64,000 nt of DNA from Planctomycetota bacterium (GTDB lineage Bacteria > Planctomycetota > PUPC01 > JACPCR01). The notes beneath the pieces are model-generated. The model saw nothing but the letters and a program-made list of their open reading frames with translations, was not told where the DNA came from and did no database searches. The stretch lies in NCBI GenBank assembly GCA_027625095.1, contig JAQBXN010000027.1:1-64000 (forward strand). Direction: 5' to 3'. Positions within the stretch are counted from its first letter, which is position 1, and each line of letters opens with the position of its first letter. Made by a program: the position numbers and the translations under genes. Positions 55,498 through 64,000 of this stretch are shown here, piece by piece.

Positions 55498-56811
55498 TCA
55501 TGGCTGTTCTTTGGCCCAATTGAGAATCTGTGCCCGCCCACCAGCGATGGCGACGGCCAATTTATGCCCATCGTTTGAAACGATGCATGTTCTCGTATCC
55601 CAGGGTAAAGCCTTCTGCCCGGCCGTGGTTCCGTCCGCCAGATTCCACATCTTCAACTCCACTTTCCGCTGCCACTTCTCCTCAGCTTGAGCGAAAGCAA
55701 CCGTAAATACAGCAAGCTGCAATTCACCCACGAACTGCAGGCCTTCGACCCCGCCCTCTTCTACATTCAGGGAAGTCTCCTGGTCCCAGAGCTGCCAATC
55801 TTTCCAGAATCGAATGGGACGCGAGACCATGGATTCGTCATCCATCCCGCTGGAGAATCCGACCGCCGCTCTCCTGCCTTTACTGGCGAGTGCCACGATT
55901 GTCTTGGTTCGCCCTGGGTAAAAAGTTTTGCGTTGAGTTATCTCTTCTGGGGCGCCACCGCTGAGAAGAACGGCCCCCGACGTTTCACCAACAAGGATGT
56001 CTTCCCCGCCTTCTCCACCGATCGCTACCGTGGACGGAAATCTGAAATCCACTGGGGAAGTGTATGCCTTCAGGTGCTTCAGGTCGCAGAGGTGGAGCTC
56101 GTTGGGAGATGCGATGACAAGTGACAACCCGTTCGAGCTGAAACTGACAGCCTGGATCTGAACGAGCGGTATTCGCAACTGCTCGCGCTGTTCGCCAGTG
56201 TTGAGATGCCACAGGACCAGCCGGCAGTCTTCGTATCCTCGCGGCCGGAAAGTGCCATGGACACTGTAGAGGTATGGCTCTTCCTCTTCGTCGTCGTTGA
56301 TGCGTGTGCCGAACGCCAGGGCGAGGACCTCGCCCGTATTTTCAAGGTCATGCTGCTTTCGGCCTTCACTGACATCCCAGACCTCTATTGAGCCCGTGTC
56401 GCCACCCACCGCAAGATGCCGGCCACTTGCATCCCATGCCAGCGAACGAATGTTGCCTTCACGTATTTGCCATTCGAAGCCGTCATCGACTTTCCTTCGG
56501 GCTTGAGGGTTATCAGAATCGGTCGGGCTCGGAAGCTGCGCGCCCCTTTTGGAACCGCTCAATCCGACCAGAAGCAATACGATGCCCACGACGATGACCG
56601 CGTAATCAAGATATCCTTTGCCGGCCAGCCTCACGGCCGCTGTAAGGTGCTTGGTATCGTCATCACGGCTGACTGCCTGGTGTGCCTTGGTGTCGTCATC
56701 GGGATTGACTGCCTCGACCGGGCCGGTTTCCTCCTCTTCAAAGGTGTCTTCATCCAGCGGCATTGGTCTCATCCCTCCATAGTGCACATCCGCACTTATT
56801 TTTGAATTCAC
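55498..56811 (-). CDS. Membrane-anchored WD40-like protein
   Basis: TM segment DYAVIVVGIVLLLVGL; IRSLAWDASGRHLAVGGDTGSIEVWDVSEGRKQH. Confidence 0.8.
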   Translation of the reverse strand: MNSKISADVHYGGMRPMPLDEDTFEEEETGPVEAVNPDDDTKAHQAVSRDDDTKHLTAAVRLAGKGYLDYAVIVVGIVLLLVGLSGSKRGAQLPSPTDSDNPQARRKVDDGFEWQIREGNIRSLAWDASGRHLAVGGDTGSIEVWDVSEGRKQHDLENTGEVLALAFGTRINDDEEEEPYLYSVHGTFRPRGYEDCRLVLWHLNTGEQREQLRIPLVQIQAVSFSSNGLSLVIASPNELHLCDLKHLKAYTSPVDFRFPSTVAIGGEGGEDILVGETSGAVLLSGGAPEEITQRKTFYPGRTKTIVALASKGRRAAVGFSSGMDDESMVSRPIRFWKDWQLWDQETSLNVEEGGVEGLQFVGELQLAVFTVAFAQAEEKWQRKVELKMWNLADGTTAGQKALPWDTRTCIVSNDGHKLAVAIAGGRAQILNWAKEQP

Positions 56812-56870
56812 AAAATGGACTCGTGCAGGCTGGAAACCCGCACGACATGGATTAGCTTCAAATCCAGATT

Positions 56871-57320
56871 TCAGTCAACCAATCTCGGCCGGGCAAATTG
56901 CACCTTGTGGTATTCTGCGCTCTTGCACGCATCCAGGGTTTCCAGGATTTTGTTGAAGGGAACTCTGGGCCCGCCATCAATGATGACAGGAACGCCGGCC
57001 AGGTCTTCTTTAAGCACGAACAGTTTGTTGCGTAAATCTGCGATGTCCTCACACCGATACTGCTCGAACATGATTCGGACACCAGACCCGTCTCTCGTAA
57101 CAGCATCCGTGGTGTCCAGCCGTATGCGGATTTCGGGAAAACCGACAACCACATCCTCACTTCCACCGGAGATCTGTTGAATGGTCGAATCGATTTTGTG
57201 CCGATCCGAGATCTCAGAAACAACCATAAAGAAGATCAACAATTGAAAGGTCACATCAATCAGCGGCGTTAACTGGATGCGGCACGAACTTTCTTCGATG
57301 AACATTCGGGATCTAGGCAT
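56871..57320 (-). CDS. ExbD/TolR-like biopolymer transport protein
   Basis: CRIQLTPLIDVTFQLLIFFMVVSEI...ADLRNKLFVLKEDLAGVPVIIDGGPRVPFNKILETLDACKSA; ATG 57320 inside longer ORF. Confidence 0.85.
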   Translation of the reverse strand: MPRSRMFIEESSCRIQLTPLIDVTFQLLIFFMVVSEISDRHKIDSTIQQISGGSEDVVVGFPEIRIRLDTTDAVTRDGSGVRIMFEQYRCEDIADLRNKLFVLKEDLAGVPVIIDGGPRVPFNKILETLDACKSAEYHKVQFARPRLVD

Positions 57321-57536
57321 TGCTGTTCTCCTCTGTTGGGAAACGAAATTCAATGATTGGATGCTAGAGAGATGCCCCGTACCGAGCACAATCAATTTCA
57401 GTGAAGCGATTGCTTCCGTCTTTCCTGTCTTGTTCACTGACGGAGAGGAAGTGGAAAGATTAAGACGAAGATTCCGACGAAGGGGGCGCAGGACATCGAC
57501 CTTATCAAAAATGTTACATTACCCGTCCGTCTCTTC

Positions 57537-57748
57537 AGTCCCGGAGGGGCTTAGGCAGATAGCCGGTGGTTTTAACCACCGGATCAAGAGGAGAGCGATT
57601 CTCTTAGCCCCGGAGGGGCGTAGGCAGAAGGTCGCCTACGCCCCTCCGGGGCTATTTTCTGATTTTGTTACGTGTACCGGTGGTTAAAACCACCGGCTAC
57701 TTGCCTATACGCCTCCGGCGTAATCTGAAACAGAATGTGGGCAATGCC
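57537..57748. repeat. Composite intergenic repeat with three hairpins and direct repeats
   Basis: Direct repeat agtcccggaggggcttaggcaga/agccccggaggggcgtaggcaga; 20-bp perfect IR 57606-57625/57634-57653; ccggtggtt hairpins at 57563-57582 and 57677-57696. Confidence 0.9.
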
Positions 57749-57954
57749 CAGGGCTTGCGCTCCAGGCTACATGCTCCCGCCCCTACTTGGCTGAAAATGT
57801 GTAAACTAAATTCCGGAACGAAAAACCTCGCAAAACCGCCCCTAGAGATCGTTTACAAGCCGATGTCCGGAGTTCTGTGAAGGGGGCTCATCTGGTCGCT
57901 TCACACGATGCCATTCATATAATCGCTGCCACAACTTTCTTGGAGGAACATCAA

Positions 57955-58281
57955 ATGGAAAGCTATTACGACCCAGAAGATCTCGCACGGTTCGGCGAGG
58001 TCGGTGAGCACAAACCGGAGCTTTATGAAGCATTCAATCGCTGGTACGGCGACACTATGGCCGAAGGCGCTCTGTCGAAGAAAACCAAGGCCCTGATCGC
58101 TATGGCCGTGGCCCACGCAGTGCAATGTCCCTATTGCATCGATGCCTGGGCCGTCGGCGCAAGAAATGCTGGTTCTTCCATGGATGAGATTACAGAGGCG
58201 CTCCACGTGGCCTCAGCGATCCGTGGAGGAGCAACGCTTGTGCATGGCGTGCAGGCCATTAACGCTATGGAAAGAGATTAG
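57955..58281 (+). CDS. Carboxymuconolactone decarboxylase/AhpD-like peroxidase family protein (radical-SAM-associated type)
   Basis: YYDPEDLARFGEVGEHKPELYEAFNRWYGDTMAEGALSKKTKALIAMAVAHAVQCPYCIDAWAVGARNAGSSMDEITEALHVASAIRGGATLVHGVQ. Confidence 0.85.
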   Translation: MESYYDPEDLARFGEVGEHKPELYEAFNRWYGDTMAEGALSKKTKALIAMAVAHAVQCPYCIDAWAVGARNAGSSMDEITEALHVASAIRGGATLVHGVQAINAMERD

Positions 58282-58313
58282 CCGCACCGGCACGCTTAAT
58301 TCAGAGGAAACTT

Positions 58314-59930
58314 ATGGAACTCGTTCACGTATTTGTCCCACCCCGTATGCGCAGAGGTGGTGTTGAGAGTCTTGAGCCGCAGCCTCCCTGGGCCGGGCCG
58401 AAGGAAAGGCAGGGATTCGATCCCTCTGGCTCGTTGTTCGTGCCGCAGTTCCGTCATGAAAAATTGGACGCGGGGCACTTGCTGCTCGATACCGATGAGG
58501 CCAACTGGGTGTTTGTGAATGACGGTGGATTCCAGGCCATGAATGCCATTCGCGCTTCGCAGGGCAAGTCTGCAAGCGAGCTGTTTCAGAATGATGCCCG
58601 GAGCAGAGAGAAGTTCTTCAGCCAGTGTGCAAAGCGTGAGTTCCTTTCCAACACGGGCTACGACAAACCGGTTTATACCGGTCGCCATCACCTTCTCGGC
58701 CTGGAACGTCTGCACGAGTTCTGGATTGTGCCGAACTACGATTGCAACCTGCGTTGCAAGCACTGCTACACCATTGAACAGGTGATGCACAATCCGCATC
58801 GCCTCCCGCTTGAAGCCTGCAAGGCGGTCGTCGATGAGGCAAAGGCCCTTGGCACAGAAGTCTTCTATCTGACTGGTGGCGAGGTGATGCAGCATCCGCA
58901 GATCCTCGAAATGGTGGAATACATAGCGAGTGAGCGAAAACTAATTTTGTTTACCAACGGAATGCTCATTGACCCCAAGGCCGCGGATTTCCTTGCGCGA
59001 TTTCGTGAGCGGCTAATCGTCCAGGTCAGCATTGAAGGCCACAACGAGGAAAACAATGCGCTCATTCGGGGCAAGCGCTCGTTCGGCCCAGCTCTGGAGG
59101 GACTCCGCAATCTGTTGAATGTGGGTGTACGCGTGGGCGTAAGTTCGACTCCGACCAAGGCGACCTTGGACAGCATTCCCCAGTTGACCGAACTGTTGTG
59201 TCAGATGGAGGTAAACGGAAATCGGGCCGAGTACCATCACCTTATCATGCTGCTCGACGTTGGCGGCACGAAGAAGAATCCGGAGCGTACTCTGCTGACT
59301 CACGAGGAGTTTTCAGCGGTCATGGATCGCTGTAAAGAAGAGGTGAAGCGGGGCAAGAATGAGTACGGCTCACGTTTGAAGCTGGCGAACGAAAAAATCA
59401 TGCACGCCTGCGCATCCAACGGCCCGAAAAAAGACTTCTGTGGTGCTGGCTACACGATTCTTGGCCTCGATCCCGAGGGCAACCTCAAGACCTGTGCGGC
59501 CACCATCAACGATACGCGATTTGATCTCGGCAAGGTGCTGGATGAGGACGGGAAATACATCGAAGGCAGCATCACCGAACTCTGGCAGAACGGCGAACGG
59601 ATGAAATGGGTGCGCGCCTTCACCATAGCCCGGCAGAAGGGTGAAAGAGAAGATGACCTGCGATTCTTCCACGGTGGCGCCTGCTGGTACAACATGCAGG
59701 ACCCGGAAAAGCCGTTGAGCTCTGAGCACCCTTTTTATGAAACTCTCGAAGATCAGACTCTCAAATCCATCATCGAAGAAGCGACAAAGCACACCCGGCA
59801 ACCGCGAAAGGCAGGTCCGGCGATCCTCTCCTACATGCACCGTTCACGAATCGCCTGTGCGGGTGGCAGAAAGACCACGGACCTCAGCGAAGAGGGGCTG
59901 GATAACGGCTACTGCATTTGTTTTGCGTGA
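58314..59930 (+). CDS. Radical SAM/SPASM protein with PqqD-like N-terminal domain
   Basis: CNLRCKHCYTI; TGGEVMQHPQILEMVEYI; SPASM-like CGAGYTILGLDPEGNLKTCAAT; N-terminal GHLLLDTDEANWVFVNDGGFQAMNAIRASQGKSASEL. Confidence 0.85.
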   Translation: MELVHVFVPPRMRRGGVESLEPQPPWAGPKERQGFDPSGSLFVPQFRHEKLDAGHLLLDTDEANWVFVNDGGFQAMNAIRASQGKSASELFQNDARSREKFFSQCAKREFLSNTGYDKPVYTGRHHLLGLERLHEFWIVPNYDCNLRCKHCYTIEQVMHNPHRLPLEACKAVVDEAKALGTEVFYLTGGEVMQHPQILEMVEYIASERKLILFTNGMLIDPKAADFLARFRERLIVQVSIEGHNEENNALIRGKRSFGPALEGLRNLLNVGVRVGVSSTPTKATLDSIPQLTELLCQMEVNGNRAEYHHLIMLLDVGGTKKNPERTLLTHEEFSAVMDRCKEEVKRGKNEYGSRLKLANEKIMHACASNGPKKDFCGAGYTILGLDPEGNLKTCAATINDTRFDLGKVLDEDGKYIEGSITELWQNGERMKWVRAFTIARQKGEREDDLRFFHGGACWYNMQDPEKPLSSEHPFYETLEDQTLKSIIEEATKHTRQPRKAGPAILSYMHRSRIACAGGRKTTDLSEEGLDNGYCICFA

Positions 59931-60117
59931 GTGGGATTCACATGGCCGCACGAATTGCTTGTGGGGTAGGGAATGTTTTCCATTTGATCGCAAAGCGGCG
60001 ACACGGGATAGCCAGTGATTTCGAACAAGTGGGTTTACCGTCATTTGCTGAGGATGGAGAGCAGTGATTCAGAAAGAAGAGGGCCTTAAGTTTCCTCTTC
60101 GCCAATGAGGAACTTGT

Positions 60118-62301
60118 ATGCCAGACACAGAGAAGCCGAGCTTGGGCCGTGCATCCATCACACCCGCGGAGCCCGTCCGTGCGGGTAGCTGGGGAACCTG
60201 GACTATCGAGTATGAAGTTGCCGACCTCGGAATAGATGATGGGGGTTCGATTCGGGTGGGCATTCGCGGGGTGAGTGACTGGGGTGTGCCTCAAGTAGAG
60301 GAGCCTGCGGCTGACAATTACGCGTCGGTTTCATGTACGAATCCAGAGGTGCAACTCGTGCTCAGTTGGCGTGCCCGGGCAAGTGTCAGACCGTATCAGG
60401 AGCATCTTTTTATCGAGGTAATTGATGCTCCCCTGGAGGAGGGCGATGTCGTCACGCTGGTCTACGGCGATACAAGTGGCGGCAGCAGAGGTACCCGAGC
60501 TCAGACCTATCAACAGGACCATTTTGACTTCCAAATCTCTATAGATCGGCTTGGCGCCGGGGTATACGAGTGGCTGCCGCAACACCCGGCCCTGGAGATT
60601 ATTCCGACACAACCGGACCGTCTTGAAGTTATGGCCACTGGCGACGGCTCCGAAGTGCATCCGGTTCGCCTGCTCGTCAGGGCCATTGATAAATGGGGGA
60701 ATCCGATCCGTGAGCCGTTGGCGGGAAACATCACTTTGAACAGCGAAGGCCTCGAAACAAACCTCCCCGATCAGATTGAGCTGACCGAAGGCAGGCACCT
60801 CTTTGAACGCGTGGCTTGCAGTGGCAGCGGATACTTGCGAGTTCGTGCCGAACATGGCGAGCTTGGGGCGGCAGAAAGCCCTCCGCTCAAGATCTCAGGC
60901 CCGGAAGCCCTGCATGCTTTCTGGGGAGACTTGCATGGCCAGAGTGAAGAAACCGTCGGTTCGAATTCTGCCTCGAAATATTTCCGTTACGCCCGCGATT
61001 TCGCGTTGAACGACTTCTCCGGGCATCAGGGCAACGATTTTCAAATCACCGATGACTTCTGGCAGGAACTCAACGAACTCAGCCGCGAACTTACGGAACC
61101 GGGCCGCTTTATCGTTTTTCCAGGGTACGAGTGGTCTGGGCTCACCCCTGTCGGAGGTGACCGGAATGTTCTGTTTCTTGAAGAGGGAAAAGTAATCCGG
61201 CGTTCTTCTTTGATGCAGGTGCAGGGCAAGGCAGCGCAGCGGGAGGGTTTTGCCCCGCTTCCCAGACTCTATGAGGCACTGAAGCAATCAGGCGACGAGT
61301 GCATCGTCATTCCGCACATCGGGGGACGCCGGGCAAATCTGAATTACTTCGATCCCGAACTTGAACCAGTGATCGAAGTTCATTCGTGCTGGGGAACGTT
61401 TGAATGGTTTTTCTTCGATGCACTACGGCGCGGATATCGAGTGGGCGTAGTCGCCAACAGCGATGGCCACAAGGGCCGGCCGGGCGCTGAGCACGCGGGC
61501 GCAGGCAAATTTGGCGTGCTGAGCGGACTTACCTGTATTCTGGCGGAGAAGTTCGAGCGAGCATCGCTCTTCCGTTCTTTAAAGTCACGTCGCTGTTATG
61601 GTACGAGCGGCCCCCGGATATTTGTTAATGCCTTACTGAATGGGAAAACGATTGGCAGTGATATCGATAGCGTGGAAGGTGACTTGTTGCTTCAGGTTGA
61701 AGTCGCAGGAACGGCCGGCATCGAGCGGATCGATCTGCTCGCAGGCGGCAACGATGTTGACGCGTGGACTGCCAGTCCCTACGAATCGCGCCCACAGGAC
61801 CGTGTACGTATCCGCTGGTCAGGAGCGAGAATCCTCAATCGAAAACGCGCGACCGAATGGCATGGTTCTCTGCGCATTGCAGGGAATACCATCACCGCAA
61901 TTGAAGGTTTTGCATTCGATTCACCGGCAGAAGGAATTCAGGACTGGGATTCAGAAAGCGTCAGATGGAAAAGTATCACGACTGGAGACGAGGATGGGTT
62001 GATAATGACTGTGGAGAGGGCAGGGGAGGGCAGAGTGGAATTCGTTACCGATATAATCTCCTGTTCCGTGAATCTTTCAGATCTTGCGGAGGGCCCGCAG
62101 ACTTTTGAGGCGGGCGGGATTGAGCAGCAGGTCGTATTTGAGTGGGCGCCTCCGGAATCGCTTCAGCGTGAGGCCATCTGGGAATGTGCGGTGAGAGCCT
62201 CGAAAGAGCTGGCCGTGAAAGGCGTCATCCCATTCCATCTGCGCATCGCCCAAACAGACGGACACACGGCATGGACGAGCCCATGGTTTGTGAGTCTTTA
62301 G
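60118..62301 (+). CDS. DUF3604/PHP-like metal-dependent hydrolase
   Basis: HAFWGDLHGQSEETVGSNSASKYFRYARDFALNDFSGHQGNDFQITDDFW...RFIVFPGYEWSG...VGVVANSDGHKGRPG...RRCYGTSGPRIFV. Confidence 0.8.
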   Translation: MPDTEKPSLGRASITPAEPVRAGSWGTWTIEYEVADLGIDDGGSIRVGIRGVSDWGVPQVEEPAADNYASVSCTNPEVQLVLSWRARASVRPYQEHLFIEVIDAPLEEGDVVTLVYGDTSGGSRGTRAQTYQQDHFDFQISIDRLGAGVYEWLPQHPALEIIPTQPDRLEVMATGDGSEVHPVRLLVRAIDKWGNPIREPLAGNITLNSEGLETNLPDQIELTEGRHLFERVACSGSGYLRVRAEHGELGAAESPPLKISGPEALHAFWGDLHGQSEETVGSNSASKYFRYARDFALNDFSGHQGNDFQITDDFWQELNELSRELTEPGRFIVFPGYEWSGLTPVGGDRNVLFLEEGKVIRRSSLMQVQGKAAQREGFAPLPRLYEALKQSGDECIVIPHIGGRRANLNYFDPELEPVIEVHSCWGTFEWFFFDALRRGYRVGVVANSDGHKGRPGAEHAGAGKFGVLSGLTCILAEKFERASLFRSLKSRRCYGTSGPRIFVNALLNGKTIGSDIDSVEGDLLLQVEVAGTAGIERIDLLAGGNDVDAWTASPYESRPQDRVRIRWSGARILNRKRATEWHGSLRIAGNTITAIEGFAFDSPAEGIQDWDSESVRWKSITTGDEDGLIMTVERAGEGRVEFVTDIISCSVNLSDLAEGPQTFEAGGIEQQVVFEWAPPESLQREAIWECAVRASKELAVKGVIPFHLRIAQTDGHTAWTSPWFVSL

Positions 62302-62364
62302 ATCGTGGAGACGGTTGCTGTTACTCCAGCATTCTGACCAATCGCCGCGGAGCGTTGAGATCGC

Positions 62365-63840
62365 TCAGGAGTCTTTGCTCGGCGGGGGGATCAGCCGGCC
62401 TTGCGGGTCGGTGGTGGGTAAATCGACAGCTTCAGCGAGTCGTTGGCCCAGTTCCGGATCCGTGATGTGCTCGAGCCGTTCTGCGCTGCGGTGGAGGCGA
62501 TTAAGCGAAAGCTCGAAATGCTTGTGCAGGTAGCTTTCCCAGAGCCGGTGTGAGCGAATGAGTTGTCCTGCCTTTTCGCGGCCAATTTCAGTGAGCTGGA
62601 ATTCTTCACCTTCCTTGCTGATCAGGCCCCCCAGTTCGAGGCTCTTCAGCGACAGCCATCGGAGGATCGGGCCGGCGCCCATGGCCTGTCGGAAAAGCCT
62701 GATGGCGCTGTCGACACGATCCTTCAGGTCATCTTCCTCCAGCCGGTACAACAGGCCGAGAATGTCTTCTCTGGTGATTTGAAGACTCAGAATAAGGCGG
62801 TGGAACACTTTGCTGAACAGGCCGTGATGGGGAGCGAGAAACATGGTGACGAGAAGAATGAGCCCGGCGACCACGGCCATCATTCCTGAAGTGTTGGTGC
62901 TCATTCCGATGCCGCTCTGTTCATGAAATCCGAACCAGCCTGGAACGACGATCGCGGAGATGTGGCCCAGAACTGAGCAGAGCATCCCGATGATGAGGCT
63001 GACCCCGATCATCCATGGAAGGCGATCCGTGAGAAGGTGGGCTGCAGCGCCCGGAACGATGAGCATGGCAATGACAAGGATGCTGCCGACGCTTTCGAAT
63101 GAAGCTACCGTGGTGATGGCCACCAGGGTCATCAGCAGGTAATGCATCAGATGGGAGTTGATGCCAAGCGTGGTTGCCAGCGCCGGATCGAACGAACTCA
63201 GTTTCATTTCTTTGTAGAAAAGCAGGATGACTGCCAGATCGAATGCGAAAACCACGGATAGCAGAACCACCGCCCTGGGAACTGGTTCAAGAACTCCGTC
63301 GATGGTGATCGCTAAAGGTTTGTCACCAATCATGTATGAATCCAGGGGCACAAACTCAATAGCGCCGTAGAGCACGCAATCTGCATCGATATGCACGCTG
63401 TCCGCTGCCTGGCGGATGAGGATCAACCCAAGGGCAAAAAGTGTGGTGAACACGACCCCCATGGACGCGCTCTGTTCTACTTTTCCGAAGTGCAGAATCG
63501 ATTGGGTGAACACTGCGGTCATAACACCAACAACGGCCGCCCCCACGAACATGGCTAAGCTGCTCGTGCTTTGCGTGACCAGAAAGGCGATGGCCAGACC
63601 CGGCAGCACCGCATGGCTGATAGCGTCGCCCATCATGCTGAGCCGGCGGAGAATCAGGAAGTTGCCCAGAAGAGAGCAGGACATCGCACTCAGACAGCCG
63701 GCAATGACGATCCAGGTATCGAAGATGGACCATTCATTGAGATCGGCAGGTATGACCCATCCACGAAATTTGCTGGAAAAACTCAGCAGCAGTAAGAAAA
63801 GGGCAACGGTAAAGGGCAGTATCAGTTTTGCGATTTTCAT
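62365..63840 (-). CDS. Zn/Mn-type metal ABC transporter permease with C-terminal DtxR/MntR-like domain
   Basis: SCSLLGNFLILRRLSMMGDAISHAVLPGLAIAFL permease; C-terminal LTEIGREKAGQLIRSHRLWESYLHKHFELSLNRLHRSAERLEHITDPELGQRLAEAVDLPTTDPQGRLIPP. Confidence 0.93.
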   Translation of the reverse strand: MKIAKLILPFTVALFLLLLSFSSKFRGWVIPADLNEWSIFDTWIVIAGCLSAMSCSLLGNFLILRRLSMMGDAISHAVLPGLAIAFLVTQSTSSLAMFVGAAVVGVMTAVFTQSILHFGKVEQSASMGVVFTTLFALGLILIRQAADSVHIDADCVLYGAIEFVPLDSYMIGDKPLAITIDGVLEPVPRAVVLLSVVFAFDLAVILLFYKEMKLSSFDPALATTLGINSHLMHYLLMTLVAITTVASFESVGSILVIAMLIVPGAAAHLLTDRLPWMIGVSLIIGMLCSVLGHISAIVVPGWFGFHEQSGIGMSTNTSGMMAVVAGLILLVTMFLAPHHGLFSKVFHRLILSLQITREDILGLLYRLEEDDLKDRVDSAIRLFRQAMGAGPILRWLSLKSLELGGLISKEGEEFQLTEIGREKAGQLIRSHRLWESYLHKHFELSLNRLHRSAERLEHITDPELGQRLAEAVDLPTTDPQGRLIPPPSKDS

Positions 63841-63998
63841 GCAGTGCTCCCATCTTTCACTAGTGAATGGGGGCTCGAGGGGACTGTAAGTTGTGGGTAA
63901 TCCTTCAGGAGGAGGTCTTCGAGCCGTTGCACCATCGAGTGACCCAGCACGTGTTCGATCTGGTCGGCGTCCCGGTCGACGTGGCTCGGGGCTATATC
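63837..63998 (-). CDS. C-terminal fragment of adjacent upstream gene with DtxR-like tail (5' end outside window)
   Basis: Minus frame DIAPSHVDRDADQIEHVLGHSMVQRLEDLLLKDYPQLTVPSSPHSLVKDGSTA*; ATGA overlap with permease start. Confidence 0.75.
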   Translation of the reverse strand, partial: DIAPSHVDRDADQIEHVLGHSMVQRLEDLLLKDYPQLTVPSSPHSLVKDGSTA

Positions 63999-64000
63999 CG

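Noticed and set aside
1-64000. CRISPR arrays, tRNA or rRNA genes, IS-element transposases, prophage genes
   Set aside because: Looked for regularly spaced direct repeats, tRNA-like cloverleaf/TTCRA motifs and transposase/integrase ORFs; none recognised by reading.

Overview
64 kb window with no recognisable rRNA, tRNA or CRISPR array. About 47 protein-coding genes on both strands. The gene content suggests a planctomycete/PVC-like or similar uncultivated bacterium (inference only): a PSCyt/DUF1549-DUF1553 plus DUF1501 pair, several Gfo/Idh/MocA oxidoreductases, two phytanoyl-CoA dioxygenases, creatininase, DUF2961, lipase maturation factor and DUF3604. Best candidates for something new: (1) a predicted RadC N-terminal HhH domain fused in frame to a zinc-ribbon-containing DPPY-type DNA methylase (42394-44580, minus), with a clear SD before a TTG start and beside a stretch of decayed genes; (2) a radical SAM/SPASM protein with a PqqD-like N-terminus directly downstream of a carboxymuconolactone-decarboxylase-like peroxidase partner; (3) an animal-type haem peroxidase with a ~400 aa Asn/Gln-rich imperfectly repeated N-terminus; (4) a bacterial two-domain arrestin-like protein; (5) a DUF433-like protein that appears to lack ~30 central residues, next to an HNH nuclease/small-protein overlapping pair; (6) two adjacent metal ABC permeases both carrying DtxR/MntR-like C-termini; (7) an AbiEi/AbiEii pair with a promoter placed for leaderless translation; (8) several REP-like dispersed or inverted repeats, including a family shared between ~23.8 kb and ~57.7 kb. 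All family names come from motif recognition by eye; no database search was run.
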